From the NCBI RefSeq assembly GCF_027744825.2, contig NC_071348.1, positions 21,299,563 to 21,363,562 of the forward strand: DNA of 64,000 nucleotides. The letters run 5' to 3'. Under the pieces are notes generated by a model. The model saw only the letters and a list, made by a program, of their open reading frames with translations. It was not told the DNA's origin and searched no databases. A program made the translations under genes and the position numbers. Of this stretch, positions 52,390-63,272 are shown in pieces (within the stretch, counting starts at the first letter, position 1; each line of letters starts with the position of its first letter). This DNA comes from Synchiropus splendidus. Lineage: Eukaryota; Chordata; Actinopteri; Syngnathiformes; Callionymidae.

Positions 52390-55191
52390 AAGACAAAGAA
52401 GGATCAAGACTACCTCAGATTTCTGTGGTGGGAAAAGGGCAGGATGGAGAGTTCACCTTGTGTATTTCGGATGAAAGTTCACCTGTTTGGTGCCGCATCC
52501 TCACCTGGATGCGCAAACTTTGGGCTTAAGCATATTGCTACAAAAGGATCAGACAAGTTCAGTCAAGCTACAGTGACATTCATACACCGCAACTTTTATG
52601 TTGATGATGGCTTAACAAGTGTGGATAGTGAAGTAGAAGCCATTCAGCTCATTCAAGAGTCAGTTGATCTCTGCAAAGGTGGTGGACTCCATCTACACAA
52701 ATTTATAAGCAACAGCAATGTTGTGCTTGACTCAATTCCAAAGAATGAGTGTGTACAAGGTGTAACTGATCTGAACATGGCATTGGGAGAAGCGAAAATT
52801 GAACGAGCGCTTGGTGTTCAATGGTGCATCCGTTCAGATAAGTTCCAGTTCAGAGTGGTAGTGAAAGATCATGCATTCACCAGAAGAGGTGTACTATCAA
52901 CAGTGGCTTCAATTTTTGATCCACTTGGGTTTGTTGCACCCTTCATTTTGAAAGGCAAACAGATTTTACAAAGAATGTGTCAAGACAAAGCTGGCTGGGA
53001 TGAGCCACTTCCAGACAACCTGAGGCAATGTTGGGAAGAATGGCTACAAGATCTCCACAATCTGTCCGCACTGGAAATACCCCGAGCCTACATTCCTCTA
53101 ACTGCCAGTGAAGTTGAACAATATGAGATTCATCATTTTTCTGATGCCAGTGTCTCTGGTTATGGAGTGTGTTCCTATCTTAGAGCTATTGCAAAATCAG
53201 GAGAAGCATATTGCTCTCTAGTTATGGGGAAGGCGAGAGTTGCGCCAACAAAGATAACAACTATTCCCAGACTAGAGCTCTCAGCTGCTGTGGTGGCTGC
53301 AAGAACAGGTGATCTGCTGAAAAGAGAAATGGAAATGAAAGATCTGAAGGAGTATTTTTGGACTGACTCAAAGATTGTTCTAGGTTACATTAGCAACGAT
53401 GAAAAGCGGTTTCATGTGTTTGTAGCCAACCGAATCCAGCAGATTAAATCAAGCTCAGAGCCGAGTCAGTGGCATTATGTTCCATCAGAAAAGAATCCGG
53501 CTGATCATGCCTCTCGTGGTCTCACCATAACAGAGCTTGTTAAATCCAACTGGCTAACAGGGCCTGACTTCCTGTGGCAGAAGGAACTCCCTGAGGAAGA
53601 GGTTATGGTGGGAGAGCCTTTTGAGGAATATCCAGAAGTCAAAACCACACATGTTTGCGCTACGCAGGAGAGATCTCTGTCAGACCGTCTTCCAAGGTTT
53701 TCTGATTGGAGTAGAGTTGTAAGAGCCATTGCAAGATTGAAGCGCTTTGCAAAGAAGGTGAAAGGTCTTGAACATAGATCCAACAGATCTACAACTATTG
53801 AAGAAAGACTGGAGGCTGAAGAGTTCATAATCCAAGTCGTTCAGAAGGAAACATTCAGTCAAGAAATCCGCTGTTTAAATCAAAGGTTACAGATTCAAAG
53901 GATCAAGTCAAATGAGCTGCAAAGGCTAAACCCATTTGTGGACAGTCATGGCACCATGAGGGTAGGAGGTAGATTGACGCAAGCATCAATCCATCCCTAT
54001 GTCAAACACCCTGCTATTCTGCCAAAAGGACATCACATATCTCGACTGCTAATAAAGCATTACCATGAGAAGGTCAAACATCAAGGTCGTGGGATGACTA
54101 TCAATGAAATACGTTCCAATGGTATTTGGATTTTGGGATGTAGCAGTGAGGTTTCTTCCTTCATCTTCAAGTGTGTTAAGTGCAGGAAACTCAGAAGATC
54201 CTACCAGGAACAAAAAATGGCTGATCTTCCACTAGAAAGAATGGAAGCTACTCCTCCATTTACATATAGTGGTATGGATTGTTTTGGGCCTTTTTATGTG
54301 AAGGACGGAAGAAAGGAAGTCAAACGATATGGGCTTCTGTTCACCTGCATGTGCTCACGTGCAATCCACATTGAGCTATTGGATGACCTTTCCACAGATG
54401 CCTTTCTCAACGCATTGCGCTGTTTTATCGCAATTAGAGGCAAAGTAAGTCAACTTCACAGTGACCAAGGCACAACCTTTGTGGGTGCACGTAACGAGTT
54501 CCATGAACTGATGAAAAGAATGGATCAAGATTGCATGAAGGAATTCGGGTGCACATTCGTCATGAACCCTCCAGCTTCAAGTCACATGGGTGGTGTCTGG
54601 GAGAGGCAGATACGCACGATCAGAGCAGTACTCACATCCATTTTGGATCAGTCTGCTGGAAGATTGGACAGCTCATCACTTAGAACCTACTTCTATGAAG
54701 TCATGGCAATAGTGAATAGTCGACCGTTGACGACAGAAAATCTCAATGATCCAGTGGGACCAGAGCCCCTCACTCCAAATCACATTTTGACAATGAAATC
54801 ATCAATCATTGCACCACCTCCTGGAGAATTTGTGAGAGAAGACCTCTACCTTCGGAAGAGATGGAAAAGGGTTCAATTCTTGTCAAATGAATTTTGGAAC
54901 AGGTGGAGGAAGGAGTTTTTGTTAAATCTTCAACAGAGGAGTAAATGGACCAAAGACAGAAGAAATGCAAAAGTGAATGATATCGTCCTGTTGAGTGATG
55001 ACACTGTGCCAAGAAATCAATGGAAGTTGGCGAGGGTTGTTGAAGTCTGTCCTGGAGTTGATGGAAGGGTCAGAAAACTCAGGCTGTTAGTCGGTGTCAC
55101 TACACGAAACAGTGCAGACACTTGTTCAACAAAACCAGTTTATTTAGAAAGATCCATACACAAAACCGTGCTATTGCTAGAAGCTGATTAA
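52390..55191 (+). CDS. BEL/Pao reverse transcriptase end, RNase H and integrase
   Basis: From about 52390 the frame reads DYLRFLWWEK and FRMKVHLFGAASSPGCANF, then the catalytic YVDDG (about 52600), ASIFDPLGFVAPF, RNase H with EYFWTDSKIVL, and a long BEL-type integrase. The integrase contains a zinc-binding region (KCVKCRKLRR) and a core with YSGMDCFGPF, HSDQGTTFVG and GGVWERQIRT (D, D and E). The region after the core ends near 55191. The frame is open for over 900 codons. The missing piece is the segment before DYLRFLWW that holds the first catalytic Asp of reverse transcriptase (MADIEAMF type). Confidence 0.9.
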   Translation, partial: KTKKDQDYLRFLWWEKGRMESSPCVFRMKVHLFGAASSPGCANFGLKHIATKGSDKFSQATVTFIHRNFYVDDGLTSVDSEVEAIQLIQESVDLCKGGGLHLHKFISNSNVVLDSIPKNECVQGVTDLNMALGEAKIERALGVQWCIRSDKFQFRVVVKDHAFTRRGVLSTVASIFDPLGFVAPFILKGKQILQRMCQDKAGWDEPLPDNLRQCWEEWLQDLHNLSALEIPRAYIPLTASEVEQYEIHHFSDASVSGYGVCSYLRAIAKSGEAYCSLVMGKARVAPTKITTIPRLELSAAVVAARTGDLLKREMEMKDLKEYFWTDSKIVLGYISNDEKRFHVFVANRIQQIKSSSEPSQWHYVPSEKNPADHASRGLTITELVKSNWLTGPDFLWQKELPEEEVMVGEPFEEYPEVKTTHVCATQERSLSDRLPRFSDWSRVVRAIARLKRFAKKVKGLEHRSNRSTTIEERLEAEEFIIQVVQKETFSQEIRCLNQRLQIQRIKSNELQRLNPFVDSHGTMRVGGRLTQASIHPYVKHPAILPKGHHISRLLIKHYHEKVKHQGRGMTINEIRSNGIWILGCSSEVSSFIFKCVKCRKLRRSYQEQKMADLPLERMEATPPFTYSGMDCFGPFYVKDGRKEVKRYGLLFTCMCSRAIHIELLDDLSTDAFLNALRCFIAIRGKVSQLHSDQGTTFVGARNEFHELMKRMDQDCMKEFGCTFVMNPPASSHMGGVWERQIRTIRAVLTSILDQSAGRLDSSSLRTYFYEVMAIVNSRPLTTENLNDPVGPEPLTPNHILTMKSSIIAPPPGEFVREDLYLRKRWKRVQFLSNEFWNRWRKEFLLNLQQRSKWTKDRRNAKVNDIVLLSDDTVPRNQWKLARVVEVCPGVDGRVRKLRLLVGVTTRNSADTCSTKPVYLERSIHKTVLLLEAD

Positions 55192-55307
55192 GGGTTTTTA
55201 TTTCAAGTACTTTGATTAATATCAGTTGTATAAGTTGTAATTAACCACCTGAAGTTCTTAGAGATTCACAATAGTTGTGAATGGTGGGAGTGTAAATGTG
55301 AATGTTG

Positions 55308-55700
55308 TAGTGATTCCTTCTCCAGAGATTCAAGCATGGACCTGGTGGACTTTTCTGGAATGTGTAACTTCAACTCGGAGACATCTCCTTGGGTTTCCAC
55401 TATGCCTGTTGCAGCTCAGAGGTTTCTGAACCCTCCGATAAGGACCATAAATCATTGGAATGGTCAAAGGGGGGAGAGACTTGAGCAACAGTCCAGGATG
55501 CTGTGGCGTAGGAGGAAAAACCCTGACCAACTCATGAACCCTGTTTGGTGGGGGACACACACAGCTCCCCCTTCTCCAGGTTCCAGATGAACAAAGACAG
55601 ACTTGTATGTGAATGTGTCTTAATGTGTATTTCTTAAAAAGGACTTCGTTTCCCACTTAACCCATGGTTTCCACAGGATGTTCAAGCAAACCAGATGTCC
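55308..55700. other. No gene recognised between BEL and retrovirus 2
   Basis: A frame of 84 codons lies on the plus strand and one of 108 on the minus strand; neither resembles a known domain. The sequence does not match the BEL 5' LTR. Confidence 0.4.
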
Positions 55701-55708
55701 TGAACATG

Positions 55709-57350
55709 TGATGTTAAACTTGACATGAATGGTTGATTGTTATGTTGATCATTATAATAAGACAATGTGCTAGAGTGGTCATGTTTGGTGTCGTTTGAAT
55801 GCTTAAATTGAGATGGGAAAGTTTTGACAGATTGTGAGCAATTTTACAACTCAGGTAATGTTTTATTGTCAAATAAAACTCCGGTACTGGGGGGATCAAA
55901 ATCTCCCATCTCAAGACTGGAATTTACGACCCCGTTGGAGGAGGAGGAGGAAGGCCAGGCTTGGAAATCCTCGTCCAATCTGCAATAGGTGATGGAACTC
56001 CTTCAACCAATCAAAACTGGACAATGAGACTCTTCATGAGAGTTTAAAAGACCCAGTTTACAGAGGTTCAGCCCTCTGTGCTCCTGTCTTACCCCGTTGC
56101 TCTTTTCCCCTCTGTCCCTCTGTTGCCCTCGGTTGCGCTCTTTCCCCTCCTTCTACCGCTTCCTCTGGATACTTCACCTCTTACAACCAACTACAACCAA
56201 CTTCCTCGGCGGTTCCTGCTCAAGTTTCCTGCAAAGACTCTTGCTTCTCCTCCACCCTTGAAGCTGTGCCAGCGTTCCACTCGCTGCCCATCCAAGTGTG
56301 AGAGTGATCGAGAACTTCTCCAAAGTTGCACGTCGCCCTCGTCCTACAGCGGTCTGCCAAGCCAGAGCCTCCTTCAGGAACGGCCCAGTCACACCACGTG
56401 ATCACAGCCAGCGGCCGTGACGAGCACGCGAGTCCAACTTCCAACAACCTTCCGCTGCCTGGAGTGTGTCATTAAGGCGACCACTCTAGAAGGTTGTTCA
56501 GACCGGTGAATCACCTGGCACGAGAGAAAGATACGCCTTCGGTCTTACGCCGCTCTCTGCCAGCTACGATCACCCCGTATGCGACGAAAGATCCACGGCG
56601 GTCCGGAAGACGATCCGAGAGTGCCATCGACGCCTGAAGCTGCGTGTCCTCATCACCTCCAAGTCACCTCGCTGAGAACCAGGACGCCTCCCTCCAAAGC
56701 CGCCTGCCTCCTCCCTCACCTCCTGACCGACCTTCTGCATCTACTCATCACCCTTTCATCCATCCATCCATCCCATTCATCCCTCCATTCATCGCCAAAG
56801 TAAGCCGCCGCTTGTCATCTCTGCACAGATTGGTGTGTTGGGGTTTAGTAATATCATTACTTGCCTGAGGTTGACAGTTAGACTAGAACGTCTCAACTTT
56901 CCCATCAGTTACATACGCGTCTGATGCAGTATTGACATTGCTTCATAACTGGTTTGCGTTTCCATCGCGATATTGTTGGGATCATATTATTCTACTTCTG
57001 CATCTTTCCTGTTTCTTTCTGTTCTTTTATTCCTAAATAAATCTATAAAATTACGTTGGTCTTGATCACGTTACTTTGGAATGTATTATAATCAATCTAA
57101 GAGCCTCTGATCAGTAAAGGACATTACATCACGAGTAGTGACTTCAGATAAATATATTGATTACGCTAATAGTTAATTAAGTGTCCACAGTTAATTAATT
57201 AATTAAGTGTTAATCAAGAGAGCTTAATAGTCTCCTGGAAACTATATTTCAGGTGGTGCCCCAAACTTTCGAGGAGATATTATTTTTCATAATATCCACG
57301 TCACAGACGCAGGCGTCCGTGACCTGACAATCCGTCACTTTCACTACAGA
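55709..57350 (+). repeat. Probable LTR of endogenous retrovirus 2 (start uncertain)
   Basis: The region has promoter-like elements (accaatcaaaactgg near 56015, gagtttaaaagaccc near 56040), a pyrimidine-rich transcribed region, and a polyadenylation signal in taaataaatctataaaat (about 57035). It ends near tttcactaca (57348), shortly before tggtgccccgtgtgagg (57356), which fits a retroviral primer-binding site. The start at tgtgatgttaaac is a guess. There is no second copy in the window to compare. Confidence 0.4.
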
Positions 57351-57375
57351 CTTATTGGTGCCCCGTGTGAGGCTG
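57351..57375 (+). promoter_or_regulatory. Candidate primer-binding site of retrovirus 2
   Basis: tggtgccccgtgtgagg follows a likely LTR end (ctaca) by seven bases. The TGG start and spacing fit a tRNA primer-binding site; the tRNA was not identified. Confidence 0.45.
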
Positions 57376-57975
57376 ATTAATTGCTAAATTTTGATTGTAA
57401 ACCATTCCATAAAGGTAGAGTGTTCCCTCCTGACCAAACGTAACTTAAACTTGCAGACAGGAGCGTCACAAACCCCCCCCCTTCGCTTCACCCCGTTTCT
57501 TCCCTCTCACTCTCTTCAAAGCGTGTGCCCAGCCTGTGCTGAGACATTATAAAAAAAAAATTAAAGAAATAAAAATAAGAACAAAATTAATAACGCGTTT
57601 AAACCACTTTGTCTGTGCTTCAAAAGCACTGAAATTACTTTGATGGTACCTACTGCCTCGAAAAAAAAAAAAGACTACAAGTCTTATCGAGAGAATATAC
57701 ATGTGTTTGCTCTAGTGACAAAACGCTGAGCATTAATTCATCAGGCCTGCGGACGGAAATCACGACCGAGTTACGAGCGTCTAACCAACAGTGAACCTTC
57801 ACGTCCAACTCCAACTTTAATAATTGGCGTAGCTAACCAGTTATTAAAACGTTGTTCCAACACGACGGGAGTCTTACATTTGCCCGGCGCACGAGTTTCT
57901 GCCTACGGGAACAATAGTGATCAATTGACGTGAGCTTGTGTTGGGTGTGGTGAGCGTAATTGACCTATTCTTGTA
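57376..57975. other. Retroviral leader, no gene
   Basis: Non-coding sequence with C- and A-runs (57473-57481, 57551-57560, 57660-57671). No packaging signal could be recognised. Confidence 0.4.
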
Positions 57976-58430
57976 TTGCTGTGTGTAGAGCAGAGATTTT
58001 GATCTCATAAGACTTTCGCACATGCGTGCGTGGTCGCAGCTTCTTCTTCCCAGTGAAAGAAGTGCGCTCCTCTGGAGTCATTCCACCTCACTGGAGGGCG
58101 GACAGAAAGTCCCGCCTCATTCGCTTATTTATTGCTGTGTGTAGAGCAGAGATTTTGATCTCATAAGACTTTCGCACACATGTGGTCGCAGCTTCTTCTT
58201 CCCAGTGAAAGAAGTGCGCTCCTCTGGAGTCATTCCACCTCACTGGAGGGCGGACAGAAAGTCCCGCCTCATTCACTTATTTATTGCTGTGTGTAGAGCG
58301 GAGTCTGATCTCATAAGACTTTCGCACATGTGTGGTCGCAGCTTCTTTTTCCCAGTGGAAGAAGCGCGCGTCTCTGGAGTAATTGCACCTCACTGGAGGG
58401 CGGACAGGAAGTCCCGCCTCATTAAAGGAA
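57976..58430. repeat. 154-bp tandem repeat, three units, in retroviral leader
   Basis: Units begin at about 57976, 58130 and 58284 with attgctgtgtgtagagcaga (third copy slightly different). They continue through tctcataagactttcgcaca, cagcttcttcttcccagtga and cacctcactggagggcggac. Units 1 and 2 are nearly identical; unit 3 has more changes. Confidence 0.95.
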
Positions 58431-59639
58431 GTGACGTCAGTGTAGCAACTGTTGCTAAGCTAGCTGGCTAACAGCTAGCCTGCCATTGACAATAGGTTTA
58501 ACACTGTTGAATGCTATTTGTTGTTGCTAATGCTAAGGCGTGTGATGCTCACTTCTACTGATAGCCTAACTGCGGTGAAAGCTATTGTTTAGTTACCACA
58601 TCAGATGCTAAGGTACTGAGGTTGGATAACTTTAGCCTTTGGCTTATTTTGTTACAGTGCCAACTTGCTAAGTTGACAGTTGGGGCCTCCGTGCCTTGTT
58701 TGTGCTGTGTTACTTGCTAGGCCACCACTAGCGGTGTTACAGTCTGCAGCTGCAATAGCTGGTAATGCTAGTCTGCCACGATTAGCTTGTGTTGTTTGTT
58801 TTGCTTTGCACACAAATTAGCTGTTTGCTTTCTGCCATCCTGCAAATTGCTGATGCTTGTGGTGCTGCTTGTTCATTGTGCAGTGTTTTTTTTTTAAGAA
58901 AAAAAACTTTGTCTATTTGTGTTTTAGTGTTTGCAGGATCTTGCTCCACCGTCGTTCTCTACCTGTCCAGCTTACACGCTTCACCTGTTGTCACCAACCC
59001 AAAGTCAAACTACAGCTTGGATTTAAAATTACAAACCTAGTAATTCCAACCCCACTTGTGTATAAAAAAAAAAAAAAAAAAATTAACTAAGAATTAAGAT
59101 TAGAAGTTTATACACAGATACACTTGAATATTTTTATTGAATAGCTGTCTCACTACTCGATTAGAAAACATCGACAATACAAACAAACCTTGCCTTTTTA
59201 ATTAATAATTACTTATTAATTAAATAATTCAACCAAGTCCATAAACAGCACACACAATTAAATCTTGCATCCAAGTTGACAAACCAACTATTGAATTTGA
59301 AAAAAAAAAAACTTGTTACTCACTTAAATAACTTAAAGAGTTAATTAGTAGAAACAATTAAACAATTTGAGATTTGATTCAAACAAATTTTAAATTAACA
59401 TTGAAATTTTAGAAATCAAATCCGCTAAAAGTAACGCACCTAAAGTGATCCCCTAGTTATCTCAACAACCTGAGTAATAACAATAGCAATTACTTAAACC
59501 GTTACTTTTAACATCCCAATAATTTAAGTTGGTTTTCAATAACCTAAGAACAATGCGCTGATAAGTTTTCCTTTAACATTTTAACTAGCTTACAAGCGTA
59601 AATTAAGGAATTCAGCAATAAGACAAAACAAACGATTAA
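58431..59639. other. Retroviral leader continued, no gene
   Basis: Begins with a stretch rich in gctaa (58450-58780) including the near-palindrome gctagctggctaacagctagc. It becomes very A/T-rich with A-runs (59068-59083, 59300-59311). Several short frames but no recognisable domain before the gag start at 59640. Confidence 0.5.
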
Positions 59640-62600
59640 ATGGCTGAAAGCAGAGAATCCCCGGTCGACTACGAAAACCTGGATTCGTTAGAGCACCTGC
59701 TAGCCACAATTACTGATAAGATATGCCCAGGTTATAGGACAACCCTGGCAGCGGATCAACCTGACACTATCAATAATAATATCGCCCAGCTCATGAGCCA
59801 ATTGGAGTCCACGGACCCCAAAGATAAATCCCTGGTTAAAGCCCTAAGTTGCATGACCCTGAACTTGGTGGCACAGTTAAAAATTAAAGACAAAGAAATT
59901 GAAAACAGGGAAAGACAATGGGAGCGTGGACAACAGGACCTAGCCCTGCTGAGACAAAGGGAGTCCCTCTTAACAGAGAGACTCGACAAGGCTGAATCTC
60001 AGTCAAACACCACAGAACTTAGTAAGCTGAAACAAGACAACCTAGAGCTTACTCAAGAGGTGTCTCAACTGAGACAAGATCTAACTGACCATGAGGCCGT
60101 CAAAGATCAACAAACGCAAGACCTCCTAGACGCCCTGGCTGAGTCACTGACCTCTCAGAATGAACTCAAGCGGGTGGAGGCAAGATTATCCTTATGTCAG
60201 AAAGAACTGTCTGATGCACTTGCAGAAGTCGAGACCTTGTCAGAAGCATTAAGGAAACAAGCACCTCGACAAACAGAGCTCTACCTTCGACTTCTGGACG
60301 AACGTGATAAAACCAGGCAGTTGTTACAACAAGCCAATGAAAAGGTCCAGTCCCTCCAAAGTCAGGTTGACTCAATTACGGCGGAAAAGGAGGAAGAAGT
60401 AGAAAAGGACTACCACCTCCTGCGCCACGTAAAGTCCTTAGAGGACCATGTAAGTCAGCTCCAAGAAGACCTTAGCAGGACAAAGAACGAGCTGCAAAAC
60501 ACAGTAGAGCAAACCCAAAGAGTTAGAGACGCGGCCCACAAGCCCCCATCTAAGCCAGGGTCTCTGCTCAGAGATTCCAAGGAACAACCAAGCACCTTTA
60601 AATCTCTCAATCCCTTCTCTCAGTGGACCGCTCACCCAGAAGGCAGCAGATCACAACCAAACTATGACTCTGCTTCCCTTTACTGGCCTAATAACCCTCC
60701 TCACCAGGGAGGTTATGCAGCCGCAGCCCCACCTGACAGAGCCCCAGCACAGGGCCTGACCACAAATGTACTAAACAAACTGGCTCGCAACATACCTCGG
60801 TTTGAGCCCAAACCTGGAGGTAATACAGAGACCAGGTCATATTTGAGGGACATCGAATATCACCTTCAGCGGTTCCCAGAGGCAACCACCCCAGACAAAA
60901 TCTACCTCCTCAAAATCACATCCAGCCGGGAGGTAGGCAACTTCATTGACAGGCAGCCACCAGCTGTCCAAAATGATTTTGACACCCTCACCAAAATGAT
61001 GCTGAGAGAATACTCCAGCCCCGAACCCTCACTAGGTCTGTTGTCAGCTATCGCTGTCAAACAAGGGAGAAATGAGCCACCAGCTCAATACTATCACCGA
61101 CTCCGACAAGCATTCTTCGGTGACAAAAATGAGCAAAATATGGAAGAAGACCTCAACTTCAAAGCCCTGTTCCTCCGAAATCTTCATCCTGGCACAAGCC
61201 ACCACCTTGGAGTGACAGCCTGCCCCCGCACTATGAATAGCTTTCAGTTGCGTGACCTAGCAGATAAAGGCTTCGCAAAACAGATGCTGGGCAACTGGAA
61301 AAATGGTGAACCACCTTCACTGCTGCCACTGGGTGTCCAAAGTTCCCACATGGAACTTGAAGGGGATGCACCAGTATCCCCGCCAGAGGTAAAACCTTTG
61401 TCACAGACACATCGACAACCAGAGCGCAAAGCGAGTCCTCGTCAGGCCCGTAAGGCATTCTTCTCACAGAAGGCATTGGCAGATGACTCCACAGCGCCAC
61501 CGCAGTCCGTGGTCAACCAAACGGGTTTCCACAAACCCCCACACCCTGGAAACGCTTGGCGTCGACACACTAACAATGGAGACGGCCACGCAAAACCGGT
61601 CCCCTCCACTCAAGCAGATTCCCAGGCTAACCGTCGTCATAAGAAAAGTGACAATCAGAAAAATCCCAGTCCTGAGGAGGAGCAGATGTACAAGCTGTTC
61701 GTCCAGTGGTACAAGGAACAAAATCCAAAGAAGCCTCCCTCCAGACTAGGCCTGGAGGCAACTGAGAGTCAAGCCACACCACCGGCAGACAAGAACCTAA
61801 CCTCAAACCCACCAAACCCAGCAGTCCTAGTCGTCAACTATGATCAGGACTCACCACCCTTGGGTGAAAACTCGTGGGTCGAACACCCAGCTCAACCCAC
61901 ACAACAGCTTTTGGGTGAGTTGACAGAAAGGGGGGTGGCTCGCAAGTTTTACCTTGCCACGACTCTCGAAGATCTGCTTCACTATGAAGCCCTCGTTGAC
62001 ACGGCAGCAGACATCACTACCATGTCGACACAGGTGTTTGACCAATTACAGCAAGCTGCCCACGCCCAAGATAAAACTCTCAAATTACAGAAATGTAAAT
62101 TAGATGTCTGGGCATTCTCCACCGTTGGCACACAGTTGAACACCTTAACGCTAATACACTGGACCATTGGACCCATGACTGTAGTCCACCCGGTCTATGT
62201 GTCACCACATAACAACATCCCTCTGCTTATCGGCAAAGATTTACTCAACAGGTTTGAGCCAATTATAGATTTCCAACGTCTTAAAATCTGGGCCCAAGTT
62301 CGTCAACCTCTGCCGCTAGAGCATGACTCACACCCTTCTTGCTATACAGTAGCAAAGGGGGGTGACTCGGCGAGACACGACCCGTGCAGCAACCCACGAA
62401 CACCCTCAAACTCAAATGTTGACACCGTTCTCTACCACCTTCCAGGCCAGAAACGCAACCGTTTCCTCACGGCCAAACGCAAGCCAGTGAAACACAAAGA
62501 CTTGTTCACTGTCTGTGATCACCCAGTCAGCACCCATGACGTGCGAGTGCATTGGAAGAAGGTACGGGGTCAATCACACATTCCCGGCCGAGACAGAGAG

Positions 62601-63272
62601 TATAATGACCTCACAGATACTTTGGCCAAAGAAGGTGCTCCCCACGGGAAGCCGTGGAGCGTTCGACCTGCTCGGATCCACACAAAGTCCATGCCAGTCG
62701 TGTTGGCCGCAACTCGCCAACAATCCAGAAGTACTCCCACACAATGTAACACATCTTTACATTTGGCATGCGACCAGGTTTTTCAAGACTCAGATCTGGT
62801 AAATCGGCAGAACCAAGATCCCACCCTGTCATCTCTCATTTGCAGCGTCACGGCTGACCATGACAATGACGTCCCCAAACCCAATAGCAGCCCGCCGGAC
62901 AGAGAACTGTCCCACTGGCTCACCGTCAAAAATAAACTGCGCATGGTTGATGGCTTGCTGGTTTATATCTCAGATGAACATGCCACGCCAAGACTTGCAG
63001 TTCCACTGAGCCTAAGGGGGGTAATGCTAGCATATGCACATGTTGCACCATGCACAGGTCACAGGAGTGTCAAAGCAACCGTTGATGCACTACAGCAGGT
63101 AGCCTACTGGCCATGCATGCATCAAGATGTAGCTGACTACATAAAAGGGTGCTTAACATGCTGTCAGTTCCAGCCGACTCAACCTAATCAGAAACAGGGG
63201 AGTCACATCCCCATGGTCAGACCTGCAAACCGATTGGGTGGGACCCCTGGTCAAATCTACCAGAAGCAATGA
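59640..63272 (+). CDS. Retroviral Gag-Pro-Pol fusion frame with reverse transcriptase deleted
   Basis: 1210 codons are open. Residues about 75-300 form a long coiled coil (for example LTQEVSQLRQDLTDHEAV). A Pro-rich linker is followed by a capsid-like region (about 375-560) with RSYLRDIEYHLQRFPE and YYHRLRQAFFG, then a basic nucleocapsid-like part without CCHC knuckles. The protease has its active site at VDTAADITTMS (about 785) and a LLIGKDLLNRF region (about 860). After residue about 900 the sequence passes directly into an RNase H C-terminus (KVRGQSHIPGRD, then DTLAKEGA) and the integrase zinc-binding region (HVAPCTGH, CLTCC). The whole reverse transcriptase, most of RNase H and the integrase core are missing, yet the frame is kept. 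The start is ATG 59640. Confidence 0.8.
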   Translation: MAESRESPVDYENLDSLEHLLATITDKICPGYRTTLAADQPDTINNNIAQLMSQLESTDPKDKSLVKALSCMTLNLVAQLKIKDKEIENRERQWERGQQDLALLRQRESLLTERLDKAESQSNTTELSKLKQDNLELTQEVSQLRQDLTDHEAVKDQQTQDLLDALAESLTSQNELKRVEARLSLCQKELSDALAEVETLSEALRKQAPRQTELYLRLLDERDKTRQLLQQANEKVQSLQSQVDSITAEKEEEVEKDYHLLRHVKSLEDHVSQLQEDLSRTKNELQNTVEQTQRVRDAAHKPPSKPGSLLRDSKEQPSTFKSLNPFSQWTAHPEGSRSQPNYDSASLYWPNNPPHQGGYAAAAPPDRAPAQGLTTNVLNKLARNIPRFEPKPGGNTETRSYLRDIEYHLQRFPEATTPDKIYLLKITSSREVGNFIDRQPPAVQNDFDTLTKMMLREYSSPEPSLGLLSAIAVKQGRNEPPAQYYHRLRQAFFGDKNEQNMEEDLNFKALFLRNLHPGTSHHLGVTACPRTMNSFQLRDLADKGFAKQMLGNWKNGEPPSLLPLGVQSSHMELEGDAPVSPPEVKPLSQTHRQPERKASPRQARKAFFSQKALADDSTAPPQSVVNQTGFHKPPHPGNAWRRHTNNGDGHAKPVPSTQADSQANRRHKKSDNQKNPSPEEEQMYKLFVQWYKEQNPKKPPSRLGLEATESQATPPADKNLTSNPPNPAVLVVNYDQDSPPLGENSWVEHPAQPTQQLLGELTERGVARKFYLATTLEDLLHYEALVDTAADITTMSTQVFDQLQQAAHAQDKTLKLQKCKLDVWAFSTVGTQLNTLTLIHWTIGPMTVVHPVYVSPHNNIPLLIGKDLLNRFEPIIDFQRLKIWAQVRQPLPLEHDSHPSCYTVAKGGDSARHDPCSNPRTPSNSNVDTVLYHLPGQKRNRFLTAKRKPVKHKDLFTVCDHPVSTHDVRVHWKKVRGQSHIPGRDREYNDLTDTLAKEGAPHGKPWSVRPARIHTKSMPVVLAATRQQSRSTPTQCNTSLHLACDQVFQDSDLVNRQNQDPTLSSLICSVTADHDNDVPKPNSSPPDRELSHWLTVKNKLRMVDGLLVYISDEHATPRLAVPLSLRGVMLAYAHVAPCTGHRSVKATVDALQQVAYWPCMHQDVADYIKGCLTCCQFQPTQPNQKQGSHIPMVRPANRLGGTPGQIYQKQ

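Larger units (their letters stand above)
48389..55307 (+). mobile_element. BEL/Pao LTR retrotransposon, 3' LTR truncated
   Basis: Gag, protease, reverse transcriptase, RNase H and integrase appear in BEL/Pao order. The 3' LTR is represented only by about 16 bp (55292-55307) after a purine-rich tract and is then replaced by unrelated sequence. Inactivating changes are two TGA codons in gag, a ~150-200-bp deletion in reverse transcriptase and loss of the 3' LTR. Confidence 0.8.

Noticed and set aside
52282..52529. Programmed ribosomal frameshift between BEL Gag-Pro and Pol
   Set aside because: Reverse transcriptase sequence is missing at the transition, which shows a deletion rather than a recoding site.
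55330..55656. Frames of 84-108 codons between BEL and retrovirus 2
   Set aside because: Both strands are open by chance over the same GC-rich stretch and show no domain.
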